This document shows, piece by piece, positions 10,985-23,227 of a stretch of 64,000 nt of DNA. Within the stretch, counting starts at the first letter, position 1; every line of letters starts with the position of its first letter. The notes beneath the pieces are model-generated. The model was not told the origin of the DNA, did no database searches, and was given only the letters and a program-made list of their open reading frames with translations. This DNA is from Protonemura montana (lineage: Eukaryota; Arthropoda; Insecta; Plecoptera; Nemouridae), in contig OX387611.1 of the NCBI GenBank assembly GCA_947568835.1, positions 500,001-564,000 of the forward strand, written 5' to 3'. Both the position numbers and the translations under genes were made by a program.

Positions 10985-11990
10985 TGCGCTGTTTTGACAT
11001 TGGGAGCTTTGGAACTGGTCTCCTAAAGTCAATAATAAGGCTTGTAATGAGTCATAAGCATGACGTATTTCATCAAGAATAACTGAATATAGATTTCATA
11101 CAATTCTTAACAATTTCTTTGCCGACTTTGAGGCAACTACGGTCTGTGTTATTATATTTAATTATTCAGCTGGTTTATCAAGAAGTCCAGCGCCTTGTTG
11201 ATAACAGTTTATTGAGGTTACCACGAAGCACTTAAGTACAATCGCCTTCTGGTTATCAACAACGATTACTATTTCAGTCAAGGAATACGATTTTTTTGGT
11301 TTCCACATTTTTAGTACTTTTTATTTGATTTATTTACTTTTTATTTTTAATCGCCTTCTGGTTATCAACAACGATTACTATTTCAGTCAAGGAATACGAT
11401 TTTTTTGGTTTCCACATTTTTAGTACTTTTTTTATTTGACCCATATCTATTTAATGTTTGTTGATTGATTATTGGGGTTTAACGATGCACTGTTTTGACA
11501 TCTGGCCATAAGACCCTGGTCTACTGGTGTCAGTGAATGTGTGGATGATGAGGAAGATGATGATTAACCTTTCCTAGCGTAGAAGGAAGGAGGTGAAACC
11601 CGGTGTTGGCACGTAATCTTCTCCTGTGAGTGAAGTTGCTGAACTAACTTTCATCCCTCCAACCTCTCTCCTGAACAGAACTGGTCATGTGTATGATGGT
11701 CACCCATTCAATACCTGACCCAGCGAATGTTGCTTAACTTCGGTGATCTCTTGAGAATCGGTGTTTCCAACACGTCGAACCGTTCGGTTCTTTGCATATC
11801 TTTGATTAAAATTCCAATCATAAAACATACGGCTGCATACAACACATTTTAAAGTACAGAGAATAGATATATATATATATGTAAGTATTTTTGCGTTTGT
11901 TACTTATTTGATAACATATACCCTTCAATATGCTCAAGATAATTCTCAACGCTATATTGTAACCAGTAGGCACTCCATGACGGGTTTCGC
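10985..11990 (+). mobile_element. Dispersed repeat R1, interrupted by a 5S SINE
   Basis: A repeat beginning near GACATTGGGAGCTTTGGAAC. Related copies lie at 12030, 43300 and (inverted) 61560. About 90 bp at 11239-11330 is tandemly duplicated at 11349-11435. A 5S SINE splits it at about 11470-11770. The remainder (CCGTTCGGTTCTTTGCATAT) resumes after the SINE. No coding capacity, class unknown. Confidence 0.55.
11470..11770 (-). mobile_element. 5S-derived SINE, minus strand
   Basis: Read on the minus strand it has a 5S-like head (GATCACCGAAGTTAAGCAAC then GAATGGGTGACC), a body and the 3' end CAGTGCATCGTTAAACCCCA. It is inserted in repeat R1. One head unit is present, not amplified. Confidence 0.7.
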
Positions 11991-12029
11991 TATAACTTTG
12001 ATATCATATCCGTACAGTAATTATGTAAG

Positions 12030-13198
12030 ACTATTTTGACATTGGGCGCTTCGGAACTGGTCTTCTGACGTCAATAATAAGGCTTGTGATGAGTCATGAG
12101 CATGACGTATTTCATCAAGAATAACCAAATATCGATTTTATACAATTCTTCACAATTTCTTTGTCGACTTTGAGTCACTCAAGGTCTGTTTTTTATATTT
12201 AATTATACAGCTGGTTTATCAAGAAGCCCAGCGCCTTGTTGATAACAGTTGATGAAGAACACCACAAAGTACTTAAGTACAATCGCGCTCAGGTTATCAA
12301 TAACGATTTATATTTTAAGCAAGGAAGACGGTGTTTCCAGCACTCCAAACCGTTCGGTTCTTTGCATATCTTTGATTAATATTCCAATCTTCAAACATAC
12401 GGCTGCATACAACACATAAAATACCCCACGCATTGCAAGCGTTTGCAATTTAAATAAGATTTCATCCAGATAGGTATGTAAGTTATTTCGCGTTTGTTAC
12501 TTATTTGAAAACATGTTCCCTTCATTATGCTTAAAATAATTCTCAACGCTGTACTGTTATCAAAAGCAATAGGGGCCAGCACTCCACGACGAGTTTCGCT
12601 ACTTTGATATCTTATCCGTACATTAATTATGTAAGGCGACGGGAAATTTAGGTCTCTTTAAGAAAGACAAGTTCAACCACCAGCCAATAGTTAGTCAGGA
12701 CGTTTAACATTAGCGCTGGGACTCTGAATTTACCTGTAAACCCAAAGGTTTATCATTAGCGCGCTGTGTCTCTAACTAAACCTGTAAACTCTATGGAAGG
12801 ACTTTTATCATAAGTGCTGTGACTGAACCTGTAAACACAATAGCAAGACGTTTAACATTAGCGCTGTGACTCTGACTAAACCTGTAACTTCAATGGCAAA
12901 ACGTTTATCATTAGCGCTGCGACTCTGACCAAACCTTTAAACCCAATGGCAGGACTTTTAACATTAGAGCTGGGACTCTGAATTAACCTGTAAACCCAAA
13001 GGTTTATCATTAGCGCTGTGTCTCTTACTTAACCTGTTAACCTTAAAATTCGACTGTTTGCACAATAAAACTCCAACTTAATATTCCGCAACCCAAACTG
13101 TTAAATAGCAAACATTTAAAGAACTATTGCATGAGCGCTAGCAAAAGGTCTATGCGACGATTGCCTATTCAGCTCATAAATTTGTACTCAGATTTGAG
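12030..13198 (+). mobile_element. Dispersed repeat R1, second copy, with degenerate 53-bp array
   Basis: It starts with the R1 leader (ACATTGGGCGCTTCGGAAC). It includes a fragment of the tRNA-like SINE tail (12420-12475, GCATTGCAAGCGTTTGCAAT) and continues to a decayed 53-bp array and the CCCAAACTGTTAAATAGCAA block. The same order of blocks recurs at 61975-63872. Confidence 0.6.
12690..13040 (+). repeat. Degenerate 53-bp minisatellite, about 6 units
   Basis: Diverged units of TTTAACATTAGCGCTGTGAC...CTAAACCTGTAAAC. They are related to the 26-unit homogeneous array at 62330-63727, so the array is an internal part of the R1-type repeat that expanded in one copy only. Confidence 0.75.
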
Positions 13199-14600
13199 GC
13201 AGTGGTTTTCAACATTTCCGCTATCACGACCCATTAAATGAAGCGATTTAATGTTGTGACCTCTTTTTGTATTGAAAAAAATGGCGTGCCTTAACTTTGC
13301 TGGGGCAATACCGTGGTTTTTCAGTTTGGTACATTTTAAGCATTTGCAAACATTGCTTACTCACCATACGTCTCCAAGGATAATCCTAGTGCCTTGTGCC
13401 TTGTTACCTACTACACATATTGAATCGAGAAAAGAATGTGTATCTTAAAAACTGGCGCTTCCGTTCTAGGGACAATATTTCGTACTTACAATTCTCTGCG
13501 CGGCAGCTGAATTTATCTAAATTTTAAGTTTTTAATAAATGCCTCTGTCTTGTATGTCATTTTAAACTGGCTGGACATTGGCCCTTGCAAGCTTTAAGGT
13601 TACGGTCGTTTAAGAAATGCGAATATGTTCGCTAGATATGACAGTTTGCCTGGCCACTTGGTTTCTGAAAGGAGTTCTGCGAGAGGATGGTTTTTCTCCT
13701 TAAAAAAAAAAAACTCGAGGTCCATCGCGCATTTTGAACAAGACCGTAAGAACTTTGCCGCGTGCAGATAAGTGTCTAATGACTTGCACCCATATCTCCT
13801 AACACAAAATTGAAAATAATCTTGAATTAAGCGCACTTTATTTCAAGAAATTTACTATTTTCACGCACTCGTCCAACACCTGGTTCGATTCGGGTGTCAT
13901 TTTTTTGCTGGCTTAAATCTTGCGTTGGATGAAACAATGCGTCAGTTAATTGTTTTCTGATGCTACCTGTTTTACTAATGTTTGCACTCCCGACTGCTGC
14001 CCCGTCATTGCTGCTGTCACATCGGTGCATAATTCAACAACAAATCTCAACTGGAAACTTTTCATTTCAGAATATTCGTTAAAAACACGAAATATCTCGC
14101 TACTGGTTGTGCAGTTGAGTTACGAGCATAGAAGCAGTAAGTCTTCGTGGATTTCTGTTTCGTGGGTGAAGCGAGCGTCTGCAAGGAGAATTGTCTTATC
14201 AGCAACATCTGACGAATCGTCCAACTGAATTGCAAACCAGGGTGAGTTCTTAATTCTTGTGACTAACTGGTCTTCGATGTGACATGAAATGCTGTCAATT
14301 CGCCTCTGAACGGTGTCATTTGACAAAGGTATTTGATTTAATTTAACACAAGCAACGTCACCATAATTACCAGAGCATGCATCGATGATGCAAGGTTTAA
14401 TTATTTCTGCCCCAATAGTAAATGGCTTCTTGGATTTGGTAATTCGATACGATAACAAGAAGGAAGCACGTAGAGCTGCTGATGACACGTTTGCAGCTTC
14501 CTGTACCACCTTTTGTGCGGCTCTGAAACTGCGGCTTTCGGCCGTCGGTCAAACTTGGCCAAATCCGAAAGCCGCAAAGTGTTCAATTCACTAACTTTTC
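13199..14600 (-). mobile_element. Decayed hAT transposon (ZBED/SCAND3-like transposase)
   Basis: A terminal motif (CAGTGGTTTTCAACATTTCC... CACGACCC, from 13199) is typical of hAT elements. Minus-strand pieces of transposase follow. 14120-14509 encodes CHIEDQLVTRIKNSPWFAIQLDDSSDVADKT-type sequence, and 13600-13836 encodes HPLAELLSETKWPGKLSYLANIF. Both resemble the domesticated-hAT group that includes ZBED5 and SCAND3. The frame is broken between the pieces and the N-terminal BED finger is missing here. A related N-terminal piece lies at 44040-44335 and a BED-finger piece at 19480-19680. Confidence 0.7.
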
Positions 14601-15400
14601 GTATTTCGACCTAGCGGCGGAATCGCGAAACGGTTAAAAATGTCAGAGCAGAGTCGATAATTCTGCTAAATAAGCAGAAATTAAAATATTTTCAGATGAC
14701 AAGTGACAGATGACAAGCTTGTAAGGGCAAATATCCAGCCAATTTTTTGCCAAAATGGCAAACAAAATAGAATGATTAAAAAACCTGGAATTTGGACAAT
14801 GCTAACAACAGAAGATATTTTCTAAACATTTCCTTCGCTTGATGCCTTTATGCTTTATCCTTTGTGGATTTATCCAAAGGAAATGGCAAGTTGGTTATGT
14901 TGGGTCCTATTTTCCATAAACGATGGCCCATAAACGGAAAATATGTGGGTACACAATCCATTTTTCACCGCTATCGACTAAAACCTCTCGCCATCAGGTT
15001 CTGAAAAACTGATTGAGGACTAAACTTTTGGTAAATATTCTTTTTTCAGAGATAAATTTACTTTGACTTGTGCGCTATCCTGAACTTGGTGAAAAAGTGC
15101 CATTTTAGGAGTTTATTTTGGCACGTAGAGATAAAAAAAAAAGTGAATACTTTGACTATAAAATGCTCGATTTTTCGAATTCCAGCTTCAATGAAAATCC
15201 GGAAAAAATTATTCCTTAATTATAAAATAATAAATTGTTTAATATTTATCATTTGCCCTTAGCCACAGGAAGTTGTTTTATTAAATATACAATGGTTATA
15301 ACCTTATACCGAAATATTTCAACGCACGAAACGGGAAATATCACGCAAAATAACATATCGTTTGCCGTGATTGTCACACAAGTTTATGTCTCTTTAACCT
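14601..15400. other. Spacer, no feature recognised
   Basis: AT-rich. Short open frames at 15068 and 15235 show no supporting signals. Nothing further seen. Confidence 0.5.
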
Positions 15401-15404
15401 CACT

Positions 15405-18400
15405 TCACCCAAACCCGCAGCCGCATCGAGCCAGGTTTGTAAGCCACATTCACTTCACACAAACCAGCAGCCGCATGGAGCCAGGTTTGTAAGCCGCGCT
15501 CACTTCACACAAACCCGCAGCCGCATCGAGCCAGGTTTGTAAGCCGCACTCACTTCACCCAAACCCGCAGCCGCATCGAGCCAGGTTTGTAAGCCGCCCT
15601 CACTTCACCCAAACCCGCAGCCGCATCGAGCCAGGTTTGTAAGCCGCGCTCACTTCACACAAACCCGCAGCCGCATCGAGCCAGGTTTGTAAGCCGCACT
15701 CACTTCACCCAAACCCGCAGCCGCATCGAGCCAGGTTTGTAAGCCGCACTCACTTCACCCAAACCCGCAGCCGCATCGAGCCAGGTTTGTAAGCCGCACT
15801 CACTTCACCCAAACCCGCAGCCGCATCGAGCCAGGTTTGTAAGCCGCATTCAATTCACACAAACCCGCAGCCGCATCGAGCCAGGTCTGTAAGCCGCACT
15901 CACTTCACCCAAACCCGCAGCCGCATCGAGCCAGGTTTGTAAGCCGCCCTCACTTCACTCAAACCCACAGCCGCATCGAGCCAGGTTTGTAAGCCGCACT
16001 CACTTCACCTAAACCTGCAGCCGCATCGAGCCAGGTTTGTAAGCCGCACTCACTTCACCCAAACCCGCAGCCGCATCGAGCCAGGTTTGTAAGCCGCACT
16101 CACTTCACCCAAACCCGCAGCCGCATCGAGCCAGGTTTGTAAGCCGCACTCACTTCACCCAAACCCGCAGCCGCATCGAGCCAGGTTTGTAAGCCGCATT
16201 CACTTCACCTAAACCCGCAGCCGCATCGAGCCAGGTTTGTAAGACGTGCTCACTTCACCCAAACCCGCAGCCGCATCGAGCCAGGTTTGTAAGCCGCATT
16301 CACTTCACACAAACCCGCAGCCGCATCGAGCCAGGTTTGTAAGCCGCATTCACTTCACCCAAACCCGCAGCCGCATCGAGCCAGGTTTGTAAGCCGCATT
16401 CACTTCACTCAAACCCGCAGCCGCATCGAGCCAGGTTTGTAAGCCGCACTCACTTCACCCAAACCCGCAGCCGCATCGAGCCAGGTTTGTAAGCCGCATT
16501 CACTTCACCTAAACCCGCAGCCGCATCGAGCCAGGTTTGTAAGCCGCACTCACTTCACCCAAACCCGCAGCCGCATCGAGCCAGGTTTGTAAGCCGCACT
16601 CACTTCACCCAAACCCGCAACCGCATCGAGCCAGGTTTGTAAGCCGCACTCACTTCACCCAAACCCGCAGCCGCATCGAGCCAGGTTTGTAAGCCGCATT
16701 CACTTCACCTAAACCCGCAGCCGCATCGAGCCAGGTTTGTAAGACGTGCTCACTTCACCCAAACCCGCAGCCGCATCGAGCCAGGTTTGTAAGCCGCATT
16801 CACTTCACACAAACCCGCAGCCGCATCGAGCCAGGTCTGTAAGCCGCATTCACTTTACCCAAACCCGCAGCCGCATCGAGCCAGGTTTGTAAGCCGCACT
16901 CACTTCACCCAAACCCGCAGCCGCATCGAGCCAGGTTTGTAAGCCGCGCTCACTTCACCCAAACCCGCAGCCGCATCGAGCCAGGTTTGTAAGCCGCATT
17001 CACTTCACCCAAACCCGCAGCCGCATCGAGCCAGGTTTGTAAGCCGCATTCACTTCACCCAAACCCGCAGCCGCATCGAGCCAGGTTTGTAAGCCGCACT
17101 CACTTCACACAAACCAGCAGCCGCATCGAGCCAGGTTTGTAAGCCGCACTCACTTCACCCAAACCCGCAGCCGCATCGAGCCAGGTTTGTAAGCCGCGCT
17201 CACTTCACCCAAACCCGCAGCCGCATCGAGCCAGGTTTGTAAGCCGCATTCACTTCACCCAAACCCGCAGCCGCATCGAGCCAGGTCTGTAAGCCGCACT
17301 CACTTCACCCAAACCCGCAGCCGCATCGAGCCAGGTTTGTAAGCCGCGCTCACTTCACACAAACCCGCAGCCGCATCGAGCCAGGTTTGTAAGCCGCACT
17401 CACTTCACCCAAACCCGCAGCCGCATCGAGCCAGGTTTGTAAGCCGCATTCACTTCACACAAACCCGCAGCCGCATCGAGCCAGGTTTGTAAGCCGCACT
17501 CACTTCACCCAAACCCGCAGCCGCATCGAGCCAGGTTTGTAAGCCGCATTCACTTCACCCAAACCCGCAGCCGCATCGAGCCAGGTCTGTAAGCCGCATT
17601 CACTTCACACAAACCCGCAGCCGCATCGAGCCAGGTTTGTAAGCCGCATTCACTTCACACAAACCAGCAGCCGCATCGAGCCAGGTTTGTAAGCCGCATT
17701 CACTTCACCCAAACCTGCAGCCGCATCGAGCCAGGTCTGTAAGCCGCACTCACTTCACTCAAACCCGCAGCCGCATCGAGCCAGGTTTGTAAGCCGCACT
17801 CACTTCACCCAAACCCGCAGCCGCATCGAGCCAGGTTTGTAAGCCGCATTCACTTCACCTAAACCCGCAGCCGCATCGAGCCAGGTTTGTAAGCCGCACT
17901 CACTTCACCCAAACCCGCAGCCGCATCGAGCCAGGTTTGTAAGCCGCACTCACTTCACCCAAACCCGCAGCCGCATCGAGCCAGGTTTGTAAGCCGCACT
18001 CACTTCACCCAAACCCGCAGCCGCATCGAGCCAGGTTTGTAAGCCGCATTCACTTCACCTAAACCCGCAGCCGCATCGAGCCAGGTTTGTAAGACGTGCT
18101 CACTTCACCCAAACCCGCAGCCGCATCGAGCCAGGTTTGTAAGCCGCATTCACTTCACACAAACCCGCAGCCGCATCGAGCCAGGTCTGTAAGCCGCATT
18201 CACTTTACCCAAACCCGCAGCCGCATCGAGCCAGGTTTGTAAGCCGCACTCACTTCACCCAAACCCGCAGCCGCATCGAGCCAGGTTTGTAAGCCGCGCT
18301 CACTTCACCCAAACCCGCAGCCGCATCGAGCCAGGTTTGTAAGCCGCATTCACTTCACCCAAACCCGCAGCCGCATCGAGCCAGGTTTGTAAGCCGCATT

Positions 18401-19405
18401 CACTTCACCCAAACCCGCAGCCGCATCGAGCCAGGTTTGTAAGCCGCACTCACTTCACACAAACCAGCAGCCGCATCGAGCCAGGTTTGTAAGCCGCACT
18501 CACTTCACCCAAACCCGCAGCCGCATCGAGCCAGGTTTGTAAGCCGCGCTCACTTCACCCAAACCCGCAGCCGCATCGAGCCAGGTTTGTAAGCCGCATT
18601 CACTTCACCCAAACCCGCAGCCGCATCGAGCCAGGTCTGTAAGCCGCACTCACTTCACCCAAACCCGCAGCCGCATCGAGCCAGGTTTGTAAGCCGCGCT
18701 CACTTCACACAAACCCGCAGCCGCATCGAGCCAGGTTTGTAAGCCGCACTCACTTCACCCAAACCCGCAGCCGCATCGAGCCAGGTTTGTAAGCCGCACT
18801 CACTTCACTCAAACCCGCAGCCGCATCGAGCCAGGTTTGTAAGCCGCATTCACTTCACACAAACCCGCAGCCGCATCGAGCCAGGTTTGTAAGCCGCGCT
18901 CACATCACCCAAACCCGCAGCCGCATCGAGCCAGGTTTGTAAGCCGTGCTCACTTCACCCAAACCCGCAGCCGCATCGAGCTAGGTTTGTAAGCCGTGCT
19001 CACTTCACACAAACCCGCAGCCGCATCGAGCCAGGTTTGTAAGCCGTGCTCACTTCACCCAAACCCGCAGCCGCATCGAGCCAGGTTTGTAAGCCGCACT
19101 CACTTCACCCAAACCCGCAGCCGCATCGAGCCAGGTTTGTAAGCCGCATTCACTTCACACAAACCCGCAGCCGCATCGAGCCAGGTTTGTAAGCCGTGCT
19201 CACTTCACCCAAACCCGCAGCCGCATCGAGCCAGGTCTGTAAGCCGCATTCACTTCACACAAACCCGCAGCCGCATCGAGCCAGGTTTGTAAGCCGTGCT
19301 CACTTCACCCAAACCCGCAGCCGCATCGAGCCAGGTCTGTAAGCCGCATTCACTTCACACAAACCCGCAGTCGCATCGAGCCAGGTCTGTAAGCCGCATT
19401 CGGGT
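15405..19405 (+). repeat. 50-bp minisatellite, about 80 units
   Basis: Near-perfect direct repeats (core CCGCATCGAGCCAGGTTTGT), GC-richer than the surroundings. Units differ at a few linked sites (AAGCCGCACT/GCATT/GCGCT, CACCC/CACAC). The rare variant AAGACGTGCT occurs near 16231, 16741 and 18091, and the rare CACTTTACCC at 16851 and 18201. The same order of variants over roughly 16490-17440 and 17840-18790 shows a duplicated block of about 950 bp at a 1350-bp offset. Confidence 0.97.
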
Positions 19406-19479
19406 TTGAAACCCGCGGCTTCTGATAGTGAGAAAGTGAGCGAATGCTAATTGTGTGACATTGCGGCTATCGCTTCGGA

Positions 19480-19680
19480 AAAAGTTAGTGAATAGGGATC
19501 CAGGCATTTCACATCGCTTTTCTTTTTATAAAAACAACTCCAAGGTCTTGTCTTTGAACTGGCCGTGCTCAGTCTCCAAATGCCGCTTCAGTTTGTTTGG
19601 CTTTAGTGACTTGTTGCCGAGTGTTTTAAAACAGATGACACATAATGACAGTTGAATGTCATTTTGTACAGTAATTGTAA
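19480..19680 (-). pseudogene. hAT transposase fragment: BED-type zinc finger
   Basis: The minus strand encodes CVICFKTLGNK...LKRHLETEHGQFKDK, the C-x2-C...H-x4-H half of a BED finger as in ZBED/SCAND3 hAT proteins. The fragment is short and stops soon after. It borders the duplicated 5' flank of receptor copy 2. The same junction is seen before copy 4. Confidence 0.6.
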
Positions 19681-20446
19681 AAACACACTGAATGTACGAC
19701 GGATCGTATTTGTGTTTCGCGAACTTTGATAGTTTCTGTTTTTTATGATGATTTTGTTATCATCACCGGGTTACGTTCGTTGTTTCAGCCTCGATACACA
19801 AAAACCAACAGCACTCAAAGATCTCTGTCGTGACATGTTTCCCGTGTAAAAGTTAGAGAGTGACTGAACAAGCCGTGCATCATTTGAAACATCATTTTGT
19901 TTTGTCAAGGGAGGATAGTTTGAGATTTTGCCGGGAATCTGGACAAATAACTCCTTGTTGGTGCTCTCAATACACCAAATACTGTCAGTAATAAATATTG
20001 GTTTATCTTTCCACCGAGTCTATGACTCATATCAAAGTCGAAGACGCCATCGTCCCCAGATATTTAGATATAGGCTAGGATACCATTTCGGGGTTTACAC
20101 TTTAAGTTACTACACCGAATTCTTCGCACAAATAATCGTTCATCGCAGTCAAGGGCGGCTGATAGTGTGGTTGATAAAACTTGAACTTTACTACGTCGAA
20201 ATTTTTCCTCGAAATGATAAGCAATCAAGCAATGGTCACAAGCACGTCATGCCACCCTAGGCCACTTTCATATGTTATCGTTGCATAAATTACTCGAGCT
20301 GTTTTAAAATTTCTAGCCACTACGGAGTCAACACTTGTCAACGTTGGTCATTTACAAGTTTTGTTGACAGTTAGAGAATATAGACAGTGTTCAATTGTGC
20401 TTTTAAGTTTGTAAAATTTCTTAATCGAATAAGATCAACAGGTAAT
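19681..20446. other. Duplicated distal 5' flank of copy 2
   Basis: No gene. It matches the regions before copy 3 (32593-33397) and copy 4 (44336-45135), and in its lower part the start of the window before copy 1. It contains CACCAAATACTGTCAGTAAT and AATGATAAGCAATCAAGC. It may hold distal control elements, but none can be named. Confidence 0.6.
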
Positions 20447-20634
20447 TCAATATTCTCTGAGTTGACCTTTGATTTAAGTGGCAAGTTGTGCTTCCAGTGA
20501 CCCTGGTAAGGTTATTATAAAACAAGTATGCTCTGGTATTCTATGACAGGTGCAGGTGAATTATTCAAGTTGTGAGTCAACTGCTTGTCAAGTACGAGTA
20601 AAGTGCAGGCCAAGTTTTAAGTCCGAAACAAGCG
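20447..20634 (+). promoter_or_regulatory. Promoter and 5' UTR of receptor copy 2
   Basis: Same 188-bp block as before copy 1, with TATAAAA at 20516-20522, 119 bp before the ATG. Confidence 0.65.
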
Positions 20635-20913
20635 ATGCACACCGAAGTTCTGGTCGTGCTTTTGGCGGCCATCTTTGCCGTTCCATGTCAATCGGAGGAT
20701 GGGCGTTGTGTGGATCATCTGCAGGAGCTCGGCGCGGTCAAGATTAACCTTGAGAAGCCGGTTGACTGGACAGAAGCGTGGCGGGCTTGCTGGGACCACG
20801 AATTGGTTCTCTTGTATAATTACAAGAAACTGAACGAAGAGGAGAGAGCGCTTTGTGGTGACCAGTTGGTACCATACGGTGTGCCGAAGAGAAATGAATT
20901 TCAGTTATGGGCT
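20635..20913 (+). CDS. Copy 2 exon 1
   Basis: 93 codons ending GCT|gtaagt. The first 45 or so codons are nearly identical to those of the other copies. The copy-specific blocks read TEAWRACWDHELVLLYN and YGVPKRNEFQLWA. Confidence 0.85.
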
Positions 20914-21018
20914 GTAAGTATTTTATTTTTATATATTTGACAAATGAGTACGCAAGTTTTGCAACAGAATGTGAAGTTAGTTTTCACCGTCGTTTCAGGT
21001 TTTTAAGTAAATTTGTTT

Positions 21019-22790
21019 AATAATAATAATAATAATAATAATAATATTTCTTTTTATTCAAATTAAACATACAATGTCGTTGAATAAGTCAATAATATAC
21101 AATAAACATTTCACAGCTAAAATTCTTTTAGGGAATACAGTGTCCTGCTTAATAAAATTTCTGTGACTGCTTCTTTAAATTTCTTGTCCTCGCCAATATT
21201 TTTTATACTTGGTGGTAGTTTGTTGTGGTAAAAGGAACCTGCGTAGGCGGGGCTCTTTGTGAAAAGTGTCAGATTATGGGGTTGTTTGTGGATGTCATTG
21301 AATCTGCGCGTGTTGTAGTCGTGCCTAGTTCCATTTGTTGAGCAGCGTTGTTCACGCATATTTCTCCTTGCGTAGATTATTACATTGAGGAGATATAGAC
21401 TCGGTGCTGTAAGTACACCAAGCTCTTTGAACAGCGGCCTGCATGATGTCCTGCTTCCGACGCCGAAGATTCCACGTACAGCCCTCTTTTGGATCACGAG
21501 TACCCTCCTGATGTCCGGCGAGCTACCCCAAAAGCAGATACCATATGTTATGAGGGACTGGAACAGAGCAAAGTATGTTAGTTTGAGTATTTCATAGCTA
21601 GTTTCTTTCTTCAGGTTGCGCAGCAAGTAGACCAGTGGCGCCAGTTTTTTCGTGAGCGTGGCAATATGCGATTTCCAATCTAAATTGTTACATATTGTTA
21701 GTCCGAGGAATTTCGTCTCGACGGATTCGTGGAGGCTTTTCCCTCGCAGGAATATTAGAGGACTCGCAGTAAGTGGTTTTCGGTGCGCGTGAAATTGTAG
21801 AAAGGTGGACTTTTTCGAGTTTATGATAAGTCGGGCTGATTGACACCATTTTTCCATATTGCGAGCTGCTGTTTTTGCCAGTTGGAATGTTGATTCGGGT
21901 GAGTCTGACGTGACAAGGTGGCTTGTGTCATCCGCGTATATGGCTTTTGTTCCCGTCCCCAGAGCTCCTGGTAGGCTGTTGGAATATATTATGTAGAGAA
22001 GAGGTCCCAGAACTGTGCCTTGAGGCACTCCGATGTCCGTGAACCGCTCGGAGGAGGTTACTGTTTGACAATCCGTGCTATCTTCTATTGTTACAAACTG
22101 ACAGCGGTGGCTGAGGAAGGACTTTATCCAGTTGAGGGCGATCCCTCTGATACCCAGTGTATATAATCTGGAGAAGAGTATTTCGTGATTAATGGAGTCG
22201 AAGGCCATCGACATGTCGTAGAAAAGCCCAACCGCCGGAGATTTTTCATCCATTGCTGCGTATATCGGAGCCATAAAGCTGTGGATTGCGTGGTTGGTCG
22301 ACATGTGTTTTCTGAAACCGTATTGTTCGGCGGGAAGTAGGTCATGTTTTTCTAGAAAATCTGTAATTCTTGAATGGATCACCACCTCAAAGATTTTGGA
22401 GAAGGCTGGTAGAATGGCAATTGGTCTGTAGTTTTCCGGTTGGTGTTTACATCCTTTTTTAAATACAGGAATAATCTTTGCTGTCTTGAGAATTGTTGGG
22501 AATGTTCCTTCTGAAAGCGAGCAGTTAATGATGTCGGCCAATGGCATTGCGATGTAGTTAGAGCATGTTTTTAGAAGGCTGCTGGGGATCTCGTCGCTAC
22601 CTGCAGCGCGTTTGTTGCATCTTGTGTGGATTATGTTGATGATTTCGCGGGTATGAACTGGCTTAAGAAATAGTGTTTCCGGGGTCGTTCTCAGTAAACC
22701 CCTTTCCTGGGTTATGTGATTTTCGGGATTTTTCCTGATTTTTTCCTGAGTTACGGGATTTTCGGGGGAGTTGGTTGGCTGTAGCTTGTG
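21019..22790 (-). mobile_element. Non-LTR retrotransposon (LINE), 5'-truncated, in intron 1 of copy 2
   Basis: One minus-strand open frame (to 21117) encodes a reverse transcriptase: KIIPVFKKG, NYRPIAILPAFSKIFE, FYDMSMAFDSINHEIL (motif A), GVPQGTVLGPLLYIIY (motif B) and AIYADDTSH (catalytic YADD), then the thumb and C-terminal region. The endonuclease domain is absent, so it is 5'-truncated. The 3' end is an (ATT)n tail at 21019-21046. A 6-bp TTGTTT flanks it at 21013-21018 and 22791-22796 as a candidate target duplication. The motif set fits the Jockey/CR1 group. The uninterrupted frame points to a fairly recent insertion, absent from the same intron of copies 1, 3 and 4. Confidence 0.9.
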
Positions 22791-23227
22791 TTGTTTCTCG
22801 CAGTTTACTTTTATTTGAGACTGGTTTACTCTCAATCAATATTGTTAACAACAATGATAGATAAACATATATCTATATTTAGAGTCGTAATGATTTAATT
22901 TTAACGGTTTGTTAAAAAGGACCGCCGCATGATGGTCACACCGATGTTACTACTTAAGGTTGGCTTAGAAGAACGTGAACAAAAGTACTAAGTGTGAGTT
23001 ATCAGTGATTCAAATGATTTATAATATGATTTACAATAGAAAAATCCAATGGATATAAATATTTTATTGTCTTAAATAAACATTACAGAATAATCTTGAA
23101 TATATTTGTTATTTTTGTTATCTTTGTTTGTTAAATATCTTTGTCAAGCGTTAAAAATACTAACCTTTAATACGAGCTTGTTTTCAGAGTAATACATTGT
23201 ATTTATTAAAGATATCTTTAAATGCTT

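Noticed and set aside
15405-19405. CRISPR-like array
   Set aside because: The units are contiguous near-identical repeats without unique spacers, in a eukaryotic setting.
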